Shown in pieces: positions 19,258 through 27,911 of a stretch of DNA of 64,000 nucleotides. The position numbers and the translations under genes are program-made. The notes beneath the pieces were generated by a model. That model saw nothing but the letters and a program-made list of their open reading frames with translations. It searched no databases and was not told where the DNA came from. Source of the DNA: Phycisphaerales bacterium (GTDB taxonomy: Bacteria > Planctomycetota > Phycisphaerae > Phycisphaerales > UBA1924); NCBI GenBank assembly GCA_029260295.1, contig JAJDDN010000008.1, positions 902,193 through 966,192 of the forward strand, read 5' to 3'. Every line of letters starts with the position of its first letter. The stretch's first letter is position 1.

Positions 19258-21618
19258 CTATCTGCACCCGCTGTGCTCAGAGGCACGCTCCATCGCTCTT
19301 TGCACCCACAGGTTTTTGACACCATATTGCGTAACTAGACTGGAAAAAGATGACTCCATGAGGAGAACTCCATCATTTGTGAATCCTGAATCGCAGAGGG
19401 CTGCGCCGAGGGCGTTCTGAACTTTAGAGAATAGTTTTTCGTTAGCGAGCCCCTGGAGTTGGAGACAGGATTCGTCTGCACGAATGAGGAAGCCGAGCGC
19501 CTGTTTAAAGTCGCCGGATTCAAGATATGCAGAGCCCAGCAAGAAATCTGCTTCGGCGAGGTTATATCGCCAACTATCGGGCATTGCGGCCCAGACCGTT
19601 CGAACGGAGATCATATGGGGAATACATTCTCCGTACCTGCCTTGGTGGAAATAATTCTTTGCAAGGTTCCTGTACATCCGAATAACTATCGGATCTGACG
19701 CTAAGTGGCTTTTTAGTGTGACTTCGAGTGCGTGTTTAATGTGCAGTTCGCCCTCTTCGAGTTTGCCAGCCGAAGTCAGCACAACACCGAGCGAAGAATG
19801 GAACTGCCCAAGATCTTTTTCCTCATGGTATGTTGGGTTATTGGGTGCCGAATCGATGACCCTGCGGAATAACAGCTCGGCAGTGGCGAAGTCTTGCTGG
19901 AGCCAAAAAAGACCTGCAAAATTCGTGAGCACCGTGCTTTGTACCGACCATGAAAGCCTGTCGAACGATTGGTGATCGATCAGTTGCTGATACATTTGGC
20001 GTGCGGTCTTGTAATCGCCGCAGGTTTGGATACCGTGAGCGATCCCCCGCCAATCATTGGCCCGTTGCTCGGTGAGTTCACCATCGATGGTCATGAGTTC
20101 TTTGGCCTGCAGGTAGGGCCGCATCGCATCGGAGAAGTTTCCAACCTGCGTGAGTGAATACCCTTTGGCGAAGAGATATGTTTGTTTGTATTGAGTTGGG
20201 ACTTCGGACAAATCTCCGAACTCACTCTCAGTGAGCTGAATCACACGGGCAGCTTCGGCGTGGAATCCGTTCCTTGCGTGCTCTCCGATGAGCCGAATAC
20301 GAGCGTTCAGAACTCCTAGTCGACCAGGAACATCAGATCCATCGTTTGCCGTTTGTGGGTCCCCGAGCGCCTGGGTAATGGCGCCGGGGATGCCGGGAAT
20401 GTGTCCCCTTTCGAGCTCTCCATGACTTGATACATCTGTCAAGAAAACAGATCCGGGGAGAACCATAACGACAAGCAGAAGACCCGCCACAGAGACTGCG
20501 CGGTATGCCATTGATTTGATTCGACGAGTTGGCAATCTATCGTTCGGCCAAGACCCCTGCAGCCTGTCCGCGGCACTCCTTAGTGCGACAGCGGCGTCTT
20601 GGACTGTTTCGAATCGCATTGCCGGGTCCGGGTGGATCATTCGGCAGAGGACCTGCGTGATTGGCTTTGGTAGCGTTGGGCAGGAGTCGCTGGGTTGATA
20701 GTTGAAAATTTCACGGGAATGCTCGCAACACAGAGTCCCATCGAGTGCTTCTGCTGCGAGTACCCCGATTGAATAAATATCGCTGCTGATCGTGTCGCCC
20801 GATGATTGACCGCTGCGCCGTTCGGGGCTCATGTAACGCAGGGTGCCGAACATTTCAGGATTGATGGTTTGAATATCGATGGGGATTGCTTGGCCGTGGA
20901 TAAGCTTGGCGATCCCGAAGTCGATGACGGTTGGAATGAGCTTCCCAGTAACGGGGTCTTTATGAATCAGAACATTTGATGGCTTGATGTCGCGGTGGAC
21001 GACACCGTTCTGGTGTGCATACTCGAAGATTTCACAGAGGTTCAAGAGAAGGTCTATACGATGGTCGAATGAGACTTTATTGTCATAGAGATATGACGAG
21101 AGTGGGCTGCCTTGAACTTTCTCCATAACAAGAAACGGCTGCGAATGGAGCTGAGATTCGATAACCCCAACCTGGTAAATCCGCGCGATTGCGGGGTGCT
21201 CTAGGCGAGCCAAGAGGTGTGCTTCGGCCTGGATTCTTGAGGTCGCTTGCTGGGAGCAACTCAGTGGGCGGAGGACTTTGATCGCGACTTCGCGCTGCGG
21301 ATTCTCTTGGACTGCGTGATAGACGATGCTGCTGGAGCCTTGCCCTAGAACTCTTTGGAGTTTAAAGCCGGGGATTTGTATGCTGCCTGAGCCGAGAACC
21401 TCGGGGCGGTAATCGATGACGGTGTTGGCATCGACGATCGGGGTGTCGAGGAGAGATTTCGCCTGAGGCTCATGCTCGAGGAGCGAATAAACTTCCTGGC
21501 CGAACTCAGTATCACCATTACAAAGCTCGGCGATGATCGCGTCGCGATCATCGGGCTTTGCAGAGATCACGGCTTGAAGTATCTCTGTAACTCGATTGTG
21601 TCTTTGCTCACTATTCAT
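19258..21618 (-). CDS. serine/threonine protein kinase with TM segment and C-terminal TPR region
   Basis: 'VLGQGSSSIVYHAVQENPQREVAIKVL', 'GVVHRDIKPSNVLI', 'VIDFGIAKL', 'YMSPERR'; TM 'VAGLLLVVMVLPGSVFL'; start at 21618 overlaps the sigma gene stop. Confidence 0.93.
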   Translation of the reverse strand: MNSEQRHNRVTEILQAVISAKPDDRDAIIAELCNGDTEFGQEVYSLLEHEPQAKSLLDTPIVDANTVIDYRPEVLGSGSIQIPGFKLQRVLGQGSSSIVYHAVQENPQREVAIKVLRPLSCSQQATSRIQAEAHLLARLEHPAIARIYQVGVIESQLHSQPFLVMEKVQGSPLSSYLYDNKVSFDHRIDLLLNLCEIFEYAHQNGVVHRDIKPSNVLIHKDPVTGKLIPTVIDFGIAKLIHGQAIPIDIQTINPEMFGTLRYMSPERRSGQSSGDTISSDIYSIGVLAAEALDGTLCCEHSREIFNYQPSDSCPTLPKPITQVLCRMIHPDPAMRFETVQDAAVALRSAADRLQGSWPNDRLPTRRIKSMAYRAVSVAGLLLVVMVLPGSVFLTDVSSHGELERGHIPGIPGAITQALGDPQTANDGSDVPGRLGVLNARIRLIGEHARNGFHAEAARVIQLTESEFGDLSEVPTQYKQTYLFAKGYSLTQVGNFSDAMRPYLQAKELMTIDGELTEQRANDWRGIAHGIQTCGDYKTARQMYQQLIDHQSFDRLSWSVQSTVLTNFAGLFWLQQDFATAELLFRRVIDSAPNNPTYHEEKDLGQFHSSLGVVLTSAGKLEEGELHIKHALEVTLKSHLASDPIVIRMYRNLAKNYFHQGRYGECIPHMISVRTVWAAMPDSWRYNLAEADFLLGSAYLESGDFKQALGFLIRADESCLQLQGLANEKLFSKVQNALGAALCDSGFTNDGVLLMESSFSSLVTQYGVKNLWVQRAMERASEHSGCR

Positions 21619-22300
21619 GCGCCAGCTCTCTTGCAAGCCAGAGACGGGCATGGTTCCAGTCGAGCTGAACGGTCCGTTCGGAAACATCGAGATATGTCGA
21701 TATATCGCTGGTTGAAAGACCCCCGAAATACTTCATTTCGACAATCTTCGCCTGACGCTGGGCGACTTGCTCTAAGCGTTCGAGGGCTTCATTGAGTTCG
21801 AGGAGTTGGATTTCATCGAAGGAGGCTTGGCCCCCGAGATCAACGATGATCGAGCTTGGAGCAGACCCTCCGCCCCGGGCTGCTGCGGAACGGTCTCGGA
21901 TATGATTGATGAGAACCCTGCGGATCATGATCGAGGCAACAGCGAGGAGATGGGCCCGTTCATTCCATTTATCTGTACGCTGTTTGAGGACACGCGAGAT
22001 TGCTTCGTGGACGAGTTCGGTAGCCTCGATGGTGATTGACTGGTGGGATGTGGAGAGGTGCCACGCGGCAATGTTGCGGAGTTCTTGGTAAACAGTGGCA
22101 CAAAGATCGTCTGTGGTGAGCGAAGGATGTATTTGCGAATGCTGCTGTGCGTCAACAACAGAATCGGCGGTCTGCGAGGATGCAGCTATATCTTGATTTT
22201 GCATCTCGAATCTCCGGTCCTGATCACCATGCGGCCGGTGTGCTGCTGATTTCTGACTGAAATCAACCGTCCGCTGGTTCTCTATACGCAATAAATCCAT
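21611..22300 (-). CDS. ECF-type RNA polymerase sigma factor (TIGR02999-like)
   Basis: 'YQELRNIAAWHLSTSHQSITIEATELVHEAISRVLKQ', 'RRVLINHIRDRSAAARGG', 'RQAKIVEMKYFGGLSTSDISTYLDVSERTVQLDW'; exact start uncertain (an internal Met is possible). Confidence 0.9.
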   Translation of the reverse strand: MDLLRIENQRTVDFSQKSAAHRPHGDQDRRFEMQNQDIAASSQTADSVVDAQQHSQIHPSLTTDDLCATVYQELRNIAAWHLSTSHQSITIEATELVHEAISRVLKQRTDKWNERAHLLAVASIMIRRVLINHIRDRSAAARGGGSAPSSIIVDLGGQASFDEIQLLELNEALERLEQVAQRQAKIVEMKYFGGLSTSDISTYLDVSERTVQLDWNHARLWLARELAHE

Positions 22301-22575
22301 GTGTGTTCAGGCTATGCCTCACATGAATAATGTATTCCCAATACATAAGGAAGCCTGAGAACACGCATTGATTATAGTCGCACCCACAGAGACGCATATT
22401 TCGTATCTCACTGGGGCCTTTCGACTTAGATCGCGGCCGGAGTCCAGACAGGGCGGTTTTTGTATCTCAAATAGGCTTTGCATTGTAATTTGACAAGAAA
22501 TTTCGATATTCTGCGCTTTGATTTTGCCGGGCTAACTCGAATCAAGGGAGGATTGTCAAAGATGCCTTAATTGAC

Positions 22576-22605
22576 AACGCCCGGCTCTGGATAGAGCCGG
22601 GCGTT
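22576..22605. terminator. perfect 12-bp-stem hairpin just downstream of tRNA-Gly
   Basis: AACGCCCGGCTC-TGGATA-GAGCCGGGCGTT. Confidence 0.65.
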
Positions 22606-22613
22606 TCTTGAAA

Positions 22614-22684
22614 GCGGGTGAACAGATTTGAACTGTCGACATTCACGTTGGCAACGTGACGCTCTACCACTGAGCTACACCCGC
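22614..22684 (-). tRNA. tRNA-Gly (GCC)
   Basis: Minus strand GCGGGTGTAGCTCAGTGGTAGAGCGTCACGTTGCCAACGTGAATGTCGACAGTTCAAATCTGTTCACCCGC folds as a cloverleaf; anticodon loop TTGCCAA. Confidence 0.93.
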
Positions 22685-22822
22685 GTTTGGTTGTCGCTGA
22701 CCTGACATTCATCGGGCCTGCAGGGGTAAAAATAGACCATAAAGTGCCGTTGGTCAATCTGTTTTTGAATCAACCTGACATGTGGTGGGATTGGAGCGAG
22801 AATTGAGGCGTTGAGGGGTGAA

Positions 22823-24733
22823 TTATTGGCCTTGGGCTTTGGTGATAGCGGCGATGACCTGCTTGGTGGAATAGGCGTTGGAGAGCCAGATGGGGTCCGG
22901 GTTGCCTGGTTCGTAGACGACCAGGAGCGGAATTCCGGTTTGACCGAGGTCTCGGAGTTTTTGCCATCCTGGGGCGGAGGTCGATGTCACATCGGCGGCC
23001 ATGGGGACCACCCCAGCACTGAGCAGGGCCGACTTGACGGGATCACGCGAAAGGACGGTTGCTTCGAGGGTCTTGCAGTTGAGGCACCATTCGGCGGTGA
23101 AGTCCAGCACAACGACCTGGCCGTTGGCGAGGGCTTCATCGAGGGCTTCTTGGGTGTAGGGCTGCCAGAAGTAATGGTAGAGGTGGCTGGTTTGGTTGGA
23201 GGCGATCGCGACGCCGGAGGTGGCGACGAGGATGCCCATGACACTGAAGACCAATCTTGGCCCGAACTTCTTTGAGATCATGATGGTGCGGACGAGGAGG
23301 AGCCCGCCTGCGCCCAGTCCGAGGAGAGCGATGACCCACCAGTGGATTGCTTTGAACCACCATGGGGTGCCCCACCCTTGTCCGGAGGCGACGGAGATCA
23401 TGGTGGTGCCTAGGAAGTAGGCTCCGGCGGCGAGCATCAATAAGCCCATGACTTGTTTGACGAGTTCACTCGCTGGGCCAGTCTTGGGTATTTTGTTCAT
23501 CCATTTGGGGTTCATGGTGAGGATGAGGTAGGGGAAGGCCATCCCGAAGCCGAGGGAGAAGAAGATGATCATGACCTGCCAGGGCTGCATGGTGGCGGCT
23601 CCGGCGAGGAGAGCACCGGCAACGAATCCGAAGCAGGGGAGCCCGAGGATGGCGGTCATCATCCCGAACATGAATGAGCCTGAGGCGGAATCCGCTTTTG
23701 GGTTGATCATGTAGGTTGCTTGTGGGAGCTTGATGGTAAAGAGGCCCATGATTCCCAGTCCCATGACGCCGATGAGGAGGCCGATGATTCCTGTGACCCA
23801 CCAGACGCCGAAGATGATTGAGGGGTCTACAAAGTCGGCGACGAAGGCGACGGGGATGCCGATGCCCATCCAGAAGGCGATGACACCGAGGGCCATCATG
23901 GCGCCGAGCTTGATGGCTTTGGACTTGCTTTCGCCGGCGTGATTGGTGATGGTCATCACTTTGAGGGGAATAACTGGGAGGACGCAGGGGGTGAGGTTGA
24001 GGATGAATCCGCCAAACGCGGCGGCGAGGGCGATGACGGCGATGCCTGCGGCGGAGTCGATCGGAGGAAGTACGAAGAGGCCTAGGAACTGGCGTTGATT
24101 ATTAAGGGGTTCGGTGGTTGATCCTTGGGTGCCTTCAAAGGTGTCGGGGTTGGAGAATGCGGAGGGGTCGAAGTTGTCGAAGAGTGGGTTTGCTGCAATG
24201 GCTTCTGGGGTGTCGGTAATAGTGAGGTTGATGGACTGGTTGTCGAGAGTTGGGGGGAAGCAGGTGGTGTCGTCGCAGGCTTGGTAGAAGGTTGCGATGT
24301 CGATAGAGAAGTCGCCGAGAGGGGCATCTGGGCTGATCTGAATTGGGATGTAGGCCACGGCTTTGCCGGAGTAGGTGAGGAGATCAACAGGGGGGCCCAT
24401 GAATCGGACTACTGCGATGTGTGGCTCTGGCCATTGAACCTGGCCAGCAGTCACAGAGTCTGGAACGGTGAGGTCGATCGTGGTTGGGATTGCGGCGAAA
24501 TCGCCCATTTCATCTGGGATGACAGGGTCATTTGGGTAGATGTGGAAGCCGTCTTGGTGATCGAGGACTACGGCAATAACAAGGCTGCCGCCGGGCTGGA
24601 CGGAGGATGTTGATGCGGTGGCTGAGACGATTACGGGATTGGCATCAGAACCGAAACCGGGCTGGGCGTACGACTGGGCCGTCATTGCAACGACGATGAA
24701 GAGAGCGAGGATTGATTGCATGCGTTTGAGCAT
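22823..24733 (-). CDS. DsbD-like thiol:disulfide interchange protein (N-terminal periplasmic, CcdA-like TM, C-terminal thioredoxin)
   Basis: Central 'GFILNLTPCVLPVIPLKVMTITNHAGESKSKAIKLG', C-terminal 'VVLDFTAEWCLNCKTLEATVL'. Confidence 0.92.
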   Translation of the reverse strand: MLKRMQSILALFIVVAMTAQSYAQPGFGSDANPVIVSATASTSSVQPGGSLVIAVVLDHQDGFHIYPNDPVIPDEMGDFAAIPTTIDLTVPDSVTAGQVQWPEPHIAVVRFMGPPVDLLTYSGKAVAYIPIQISPDAPLGDFSIDIATFYQACDDTTCFPPTLDNQSINLTITDTPEAIAANPLFDNFDPSAFSNPDTFEGTQGSTTEPLNNQRQFLGLFVLPPIDSAAGIAVIALAAAFGGFILNLTPCVLPVIPLKVMTITNHAGESKSKAIKLGAMMALGVIAFWMGIGIPVAFVADFVDPSIIFGVWWVTGIIGLLIGVMGLGIMGLFTIKLPQATYMINPKADSASGSFMFGMMTAILGLPCFGFVAGALLAGAATMQPWQVMIIFFSLGFGMAFPYLILTMNPKWMNKIPKTGPASELVKQVMGLLMLAAGAYFLGTTMISVASGQGWGTPWWFKAIHWWVIALLGLGAGGLLLVRTIMISKKFGPRLVFSVMGILVATSGVAIASNQTSHLYHYFWQPYTQEALDEALANGQVVVLDFTAEWCLNCKTLEATVLSRDPVKSALLSAGVVPMAADVTSTSAPGWQKLRDLGQTGIPLLVVYEPGNPDPIWLSNAYSTKQVIAAITKAQGQ

Positions 24734-24969
24734 TGACTTGGGACTCCGGGGATATAGGTCGGGAATGCGTTGATCGTATCGGCATTGATTGGTCGTGATG
24801 GCCAACGGCGGGATTAGAAGATTTGTTCCCCAAGATCATCCTCTGGCCCGAAATCATGGGCGAAATCGTGGAGAATCCGGGCCAGAGTGCCCGATATAAG
24901 TCACAATTGACTATCCGCATGTACAGCGGGATGGTGTATCTGTTTGTATGGAGCTTTCGTCCGATGGGC

Positions 24970-25983
24970 ATGCTTGACCAGAATGAAATCGATGCGATGA
25001 TGGCTGCGGTTGACGACGGCGGCTCCGACGAGCCGTTGCCGCAGATAAGCATCTTTTCTCGGACCCGCAAAGATCTTGATAATGTCGAGGTTCGCCAGTA
25101 TGACTTTAAGCGTCCCGAGCGGGTATCCAAGGACCAGATGATGGCTCTTGAGACGCTCCACGAGGCGTTTGCACGGAACTTTGGGGCGTCGCTTTCAGGG
25201 TTTTTGCGGACGATTGTTGAGGTGCGGGTGGCCGCGTGTGAGCAGATGACTTATGGAGAGTTTGTTTCTGGCCTCCCGAACCCGACGAGTTACAACCTGA
25301 TTCAGACGGACAAACTTGAGGGACAGATGTGCCTTGAGATTTCGCCTCTGATTATCTACCCGATTATCGACAGACTGCTCGGCGGTACGAACCAAGACCT
25401 CTTTATCCCGCAGCGTCCGATGACCCCGATCGAGCAGCGTCTGATCTCCAATGTACTTGGACGGGGGCTCGAAGCACTCAGCGAGGCATGGAGCAGCGTC
25501 AAAGAGCTTGAGTTCAAGATCGTGGCCCATGAATCGAACCCGCAGCTTGTGCAGATCGTGCCTCCCAATGAAGTGGTGATGGTGATCGGGCTTGAGATGC
25601 GTATGTCGTCGCGTGCAGGGACGATGAATCTGTGTATTCCGTACAATGTCATCGAGCCAGTGATGGACGACTTGAGTAGCCAGAGCTGGTTTGCGGTATC
25701 CCGGAACGATGACGACACCAGCTTCGAAGACCGAATCACTGAGAATCTGGACCAATCCGGCGTCCAGGCATCGGTGGCGATTGCCAACACAACCATTTCG
25801 CTTCGGGAACTCTCTGAACTCTCGGTAGGTGATCTGATCGTGACTACACATGACGCTAAAAACCCTGCGGTGATCTATATCGAAGGTGAGCCTAAGTTCT
25901 TGGCTCAAGCGGGGCAGCATCGGAATAATCGTGCGGTCCGGGTTCTCAAGAGTATCGCTAAGGGCGAGCGGATCGACGGATAG
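24970..25983 (+). CDS. fliM: flagellar motor switch protein FliM
   Basis: MLDQNEIDAMM (EIDA motif), 'YDFKRPERVSKDQMMALETLHEAFARNFGASLSGFLR', 'TNQDLFIPQRPMTPIEQRL'; C-terminal SpoA-like 'ISLRELSELSVGDLIVT'. Confidence 0.93.
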   Translation: MLDQNEIDAMMAAVDDGGSDEPLPQISIFSRTRKDLDNVEVRQYDFKRPERVSKDQMMALETLHEAFARNFGASLSGFLRTIVEVRVAACEQMTYGEFVSGLPNPTSYNLIQTDKLEGQMCLEISPLIIYPIIDRLLGGTNQDLFIPQRPMTPIEQRLISNVLGRGLEALSEAWSSVKELEFKIVAHESNPQLVQIVPPNEVVMVIGLEMRMSSRAGTMNLCIPYNVIEPVMDDLSSQSWFAVSRNDDDTSFEDRITENLDQSGVQASVAIANTTISLRELSELSVGDLIVTTHDAKNPAVIYIEGEPKFLAQAGQHRNNRAVRVLKSIAKGERIDG

Positions 25984-26276
25984 TTGATTTACTGCCACTG
26001 GGGCTGTTTAGACGCCCTGCTTTGCCTCCTCAGTTATCTATATATAGAAGTTCAAAGTTTGATCCTGTCTGGGAGGTGTTCTAGACTTCTGGACGGCGGG
26101 CTTGTAAGGCCTGTTGATTGGAGACCTTTGTATGAACGATGGTTGTGCACAATGTCGGTGATTGGCTTTCCCAGCCAGATCACCCACCAGACGGGAAGGA
26201 CGCGGATCATGCGATGATCTGATCGTCCATTTCGGATGGGTTGCGGACTCTTGGATGAGCCGCGGCTGGCGTGCAT

Positions 26277-26317
26277 GACCGGAACTCTTATGGGAGTCTC
26301 CGGTCGTTTGCGTTTTT
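26277..26317 (+). promoter_or_regulatory. hairpin plus T-run in the nusA leader (attenuator or terminator candidate)
   Basis: GACCGGA-ACTC..GAGT-C-TCCGGTC followed by GTTTGCGTTTTT. Confidence 0.5.
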
Positions 26318-26426
26318 AGAAATCCGATGCCAGTACTTTCTGCTGGTGTCTTTGAATCAACCGGCGGCAATGATCGCCAGACATCCCACCAACTTAACAA
26401 CACAACTGAAAGCCTGGAGCCCCCAA

Positions 26427-27812
26427 ATGAACACCCAAGAAATGATGCGAATCCTCGATGGTATTGCCCGCGAACGGAATGTCGAGAAATCTCTTCTGAT
26501 CTCTGATCTTGAGGCCGCGATGGTTTCGGCTTGCCGGAAGTACTTTGGGACGCTTGATGCTGAGGAGTTCTCTTGCACGGTTGATCCGTTGACCGGGGAG
26601 ATCAGTCTGTTCCGTTATGACGAGCCGCTTGAGATCAGCCCAGAGGACTTTGGCCGCATCGCTGCCCAGACCTTCAAGCAGGTGATGATCCAGCGTTTCC
26701 GCGATGACGAGCGTCAATCGCTGATGGAAGAGTTTGCAGGCCGCCAGGGTGAGCTTGTGACCGGGACGGCCCAGCGGTACGACCGCGGGGCACTCGTTGT
26801 CCAGGTTGATCGTGCTGAGTGCGTGATGCTCCGGAGTGAGCAGATCCCGGGCGAGCAGTTCATGCCTGGTGACCGGGTGCGGGCGTTTGTGCTTGATGTC
26901 AAGGACATGGGGGCGCAGGTCAAGATTTACCTGAGCCGGGCGCACCCTGACTTTATCAAATACCTGTTTGAAGTTGAAGTCCCCGAGGTTCTCGACCGGA
27001 CGATTGAGATCAAGGCGATCGCACGAGAGGCGGGCTACCGCACGAAGATGGCGGTTTCATCGATCGACTCGAAGGTTGACGCTGTCGGCGCCTGCGTTGG
27101 TATTCGCGGCTCGCGGATCAAGACCATCGTTGAAGAACTGAATGGCGAAAAGATTGACATTGTCCGCTGGAACGAGTCCTCGCAGATTCTAATCGCCAAC
27201 GCGCTCAAGCCTGCTGAGGTCAATGAGATCTCGCTGTGCTTCGAGCTTGGGCGTGCGACTGTTGTTGTGCGTGATGATCAGCTGTCGCTCGCGATCGGGA
27301 AGCGTGGCCAGAATGTCCGGCTTGGTGCTCGATTGACGGGCTGGGATGTTGACATTCTCACTCCTGAAGAGTTCACCAAGGGCTTGACGATCTTGTCGGA
27401 GACCCTGACACAGATCGAAGGCGTGACCGAAGACAAGGTTGACCGCTTGGCGGCTTTGGGCATGATCACGGTCTTTGACATCGAAGAGATCGGTGCTGAG
27501 GTCCTTGAAACAGAGCTCGAACTTACACCTGAAGTTGCCGCCCAGGCTGTTGAACTCTGTGCGGCCAAGGCATTGGTTGTTGCCGAGATCCAGGCCCGCG
27601 AGAAGGAAGAAGCGGCGGCCAAGCGTGCCGAGGAAGAAGCGGCGGCCTCGTCGATTCTTTCTGGCGATGTGAACCCCGCCGACAACCCAGAGGCTGCAGC
27701 CGCTGCGATTCTGGGCGGCGCGATTGGGGCACCGGCAACCGAAGAGGCCGTGGCTGACGAAGCCGAGGTCAAAGAGGCTGACAACCGTGCCTCCGACATT
27801 TTGGGCGGATAA
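26427..27812 (+). CDS. nusA: transcription termination/antitermination protein NusA
   Basis: 'MNTQEMMRILDGIARERNVEKSLLISDLEAAMVSACRKYFG', 'VGACVGIRGSRIKTIVEELNGEKIDIVRW', 'LAIGKRGQNVRLGARLTGWDVDI'. Confidence 0.95.
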   Translation: MNTQEMMRILDGIARERNVEKSLLISDLEAAMVSACRKYFGTLDAEEFSCTVDPLTGEISLFRYDEPLEISPEDFGRIAAQTFKQVMIQRFRDDERQSLMEEFAGRQGELVTGTAQRYDRGALVVQVDRAECVMLRSEQIPGEQFMPGDRVRAFVLDVKDMGAQVKIYLSRAHPDFIKYLFEVEVPEVLDRTIEIKAIAREAGYRTKMAVSSIDSKVDAVGACVGIRGSRIKTIVEELNGEKIDIVRWNESSQILIANALKPAEVNEISLCFELGRATVVVRDDQLSLAIGKRGQNVRLGARLTGWDVDILTPEEFTKGLTILSETLTQIEGVTEDKVDRLAALGMITVFDIEEIGAEVLETELELTPEVAAQAVELCAAKALVVAEIQAREKEEAAAKRAEEEAAASSILSGDVNPADNPEAAAAAILGGAIGAPATEEAVADEAEVKEADNRASDILGG

Positions 27813-27911
27813 AAGATTGGAATACCCACCGCACGCGGATTGCTTGCGGTGATTGAATACAGCAGACTGAGACACATTGACACTTTGACCGTTCGCTGAA
27901 CGGAGGACCAC

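Noticed and set aside
26040-26270. SRP RNA, tmRNA or RNase P RNA in the nusA leader
   Set aside because: None of the conserved core motifs of these RNAs is present.
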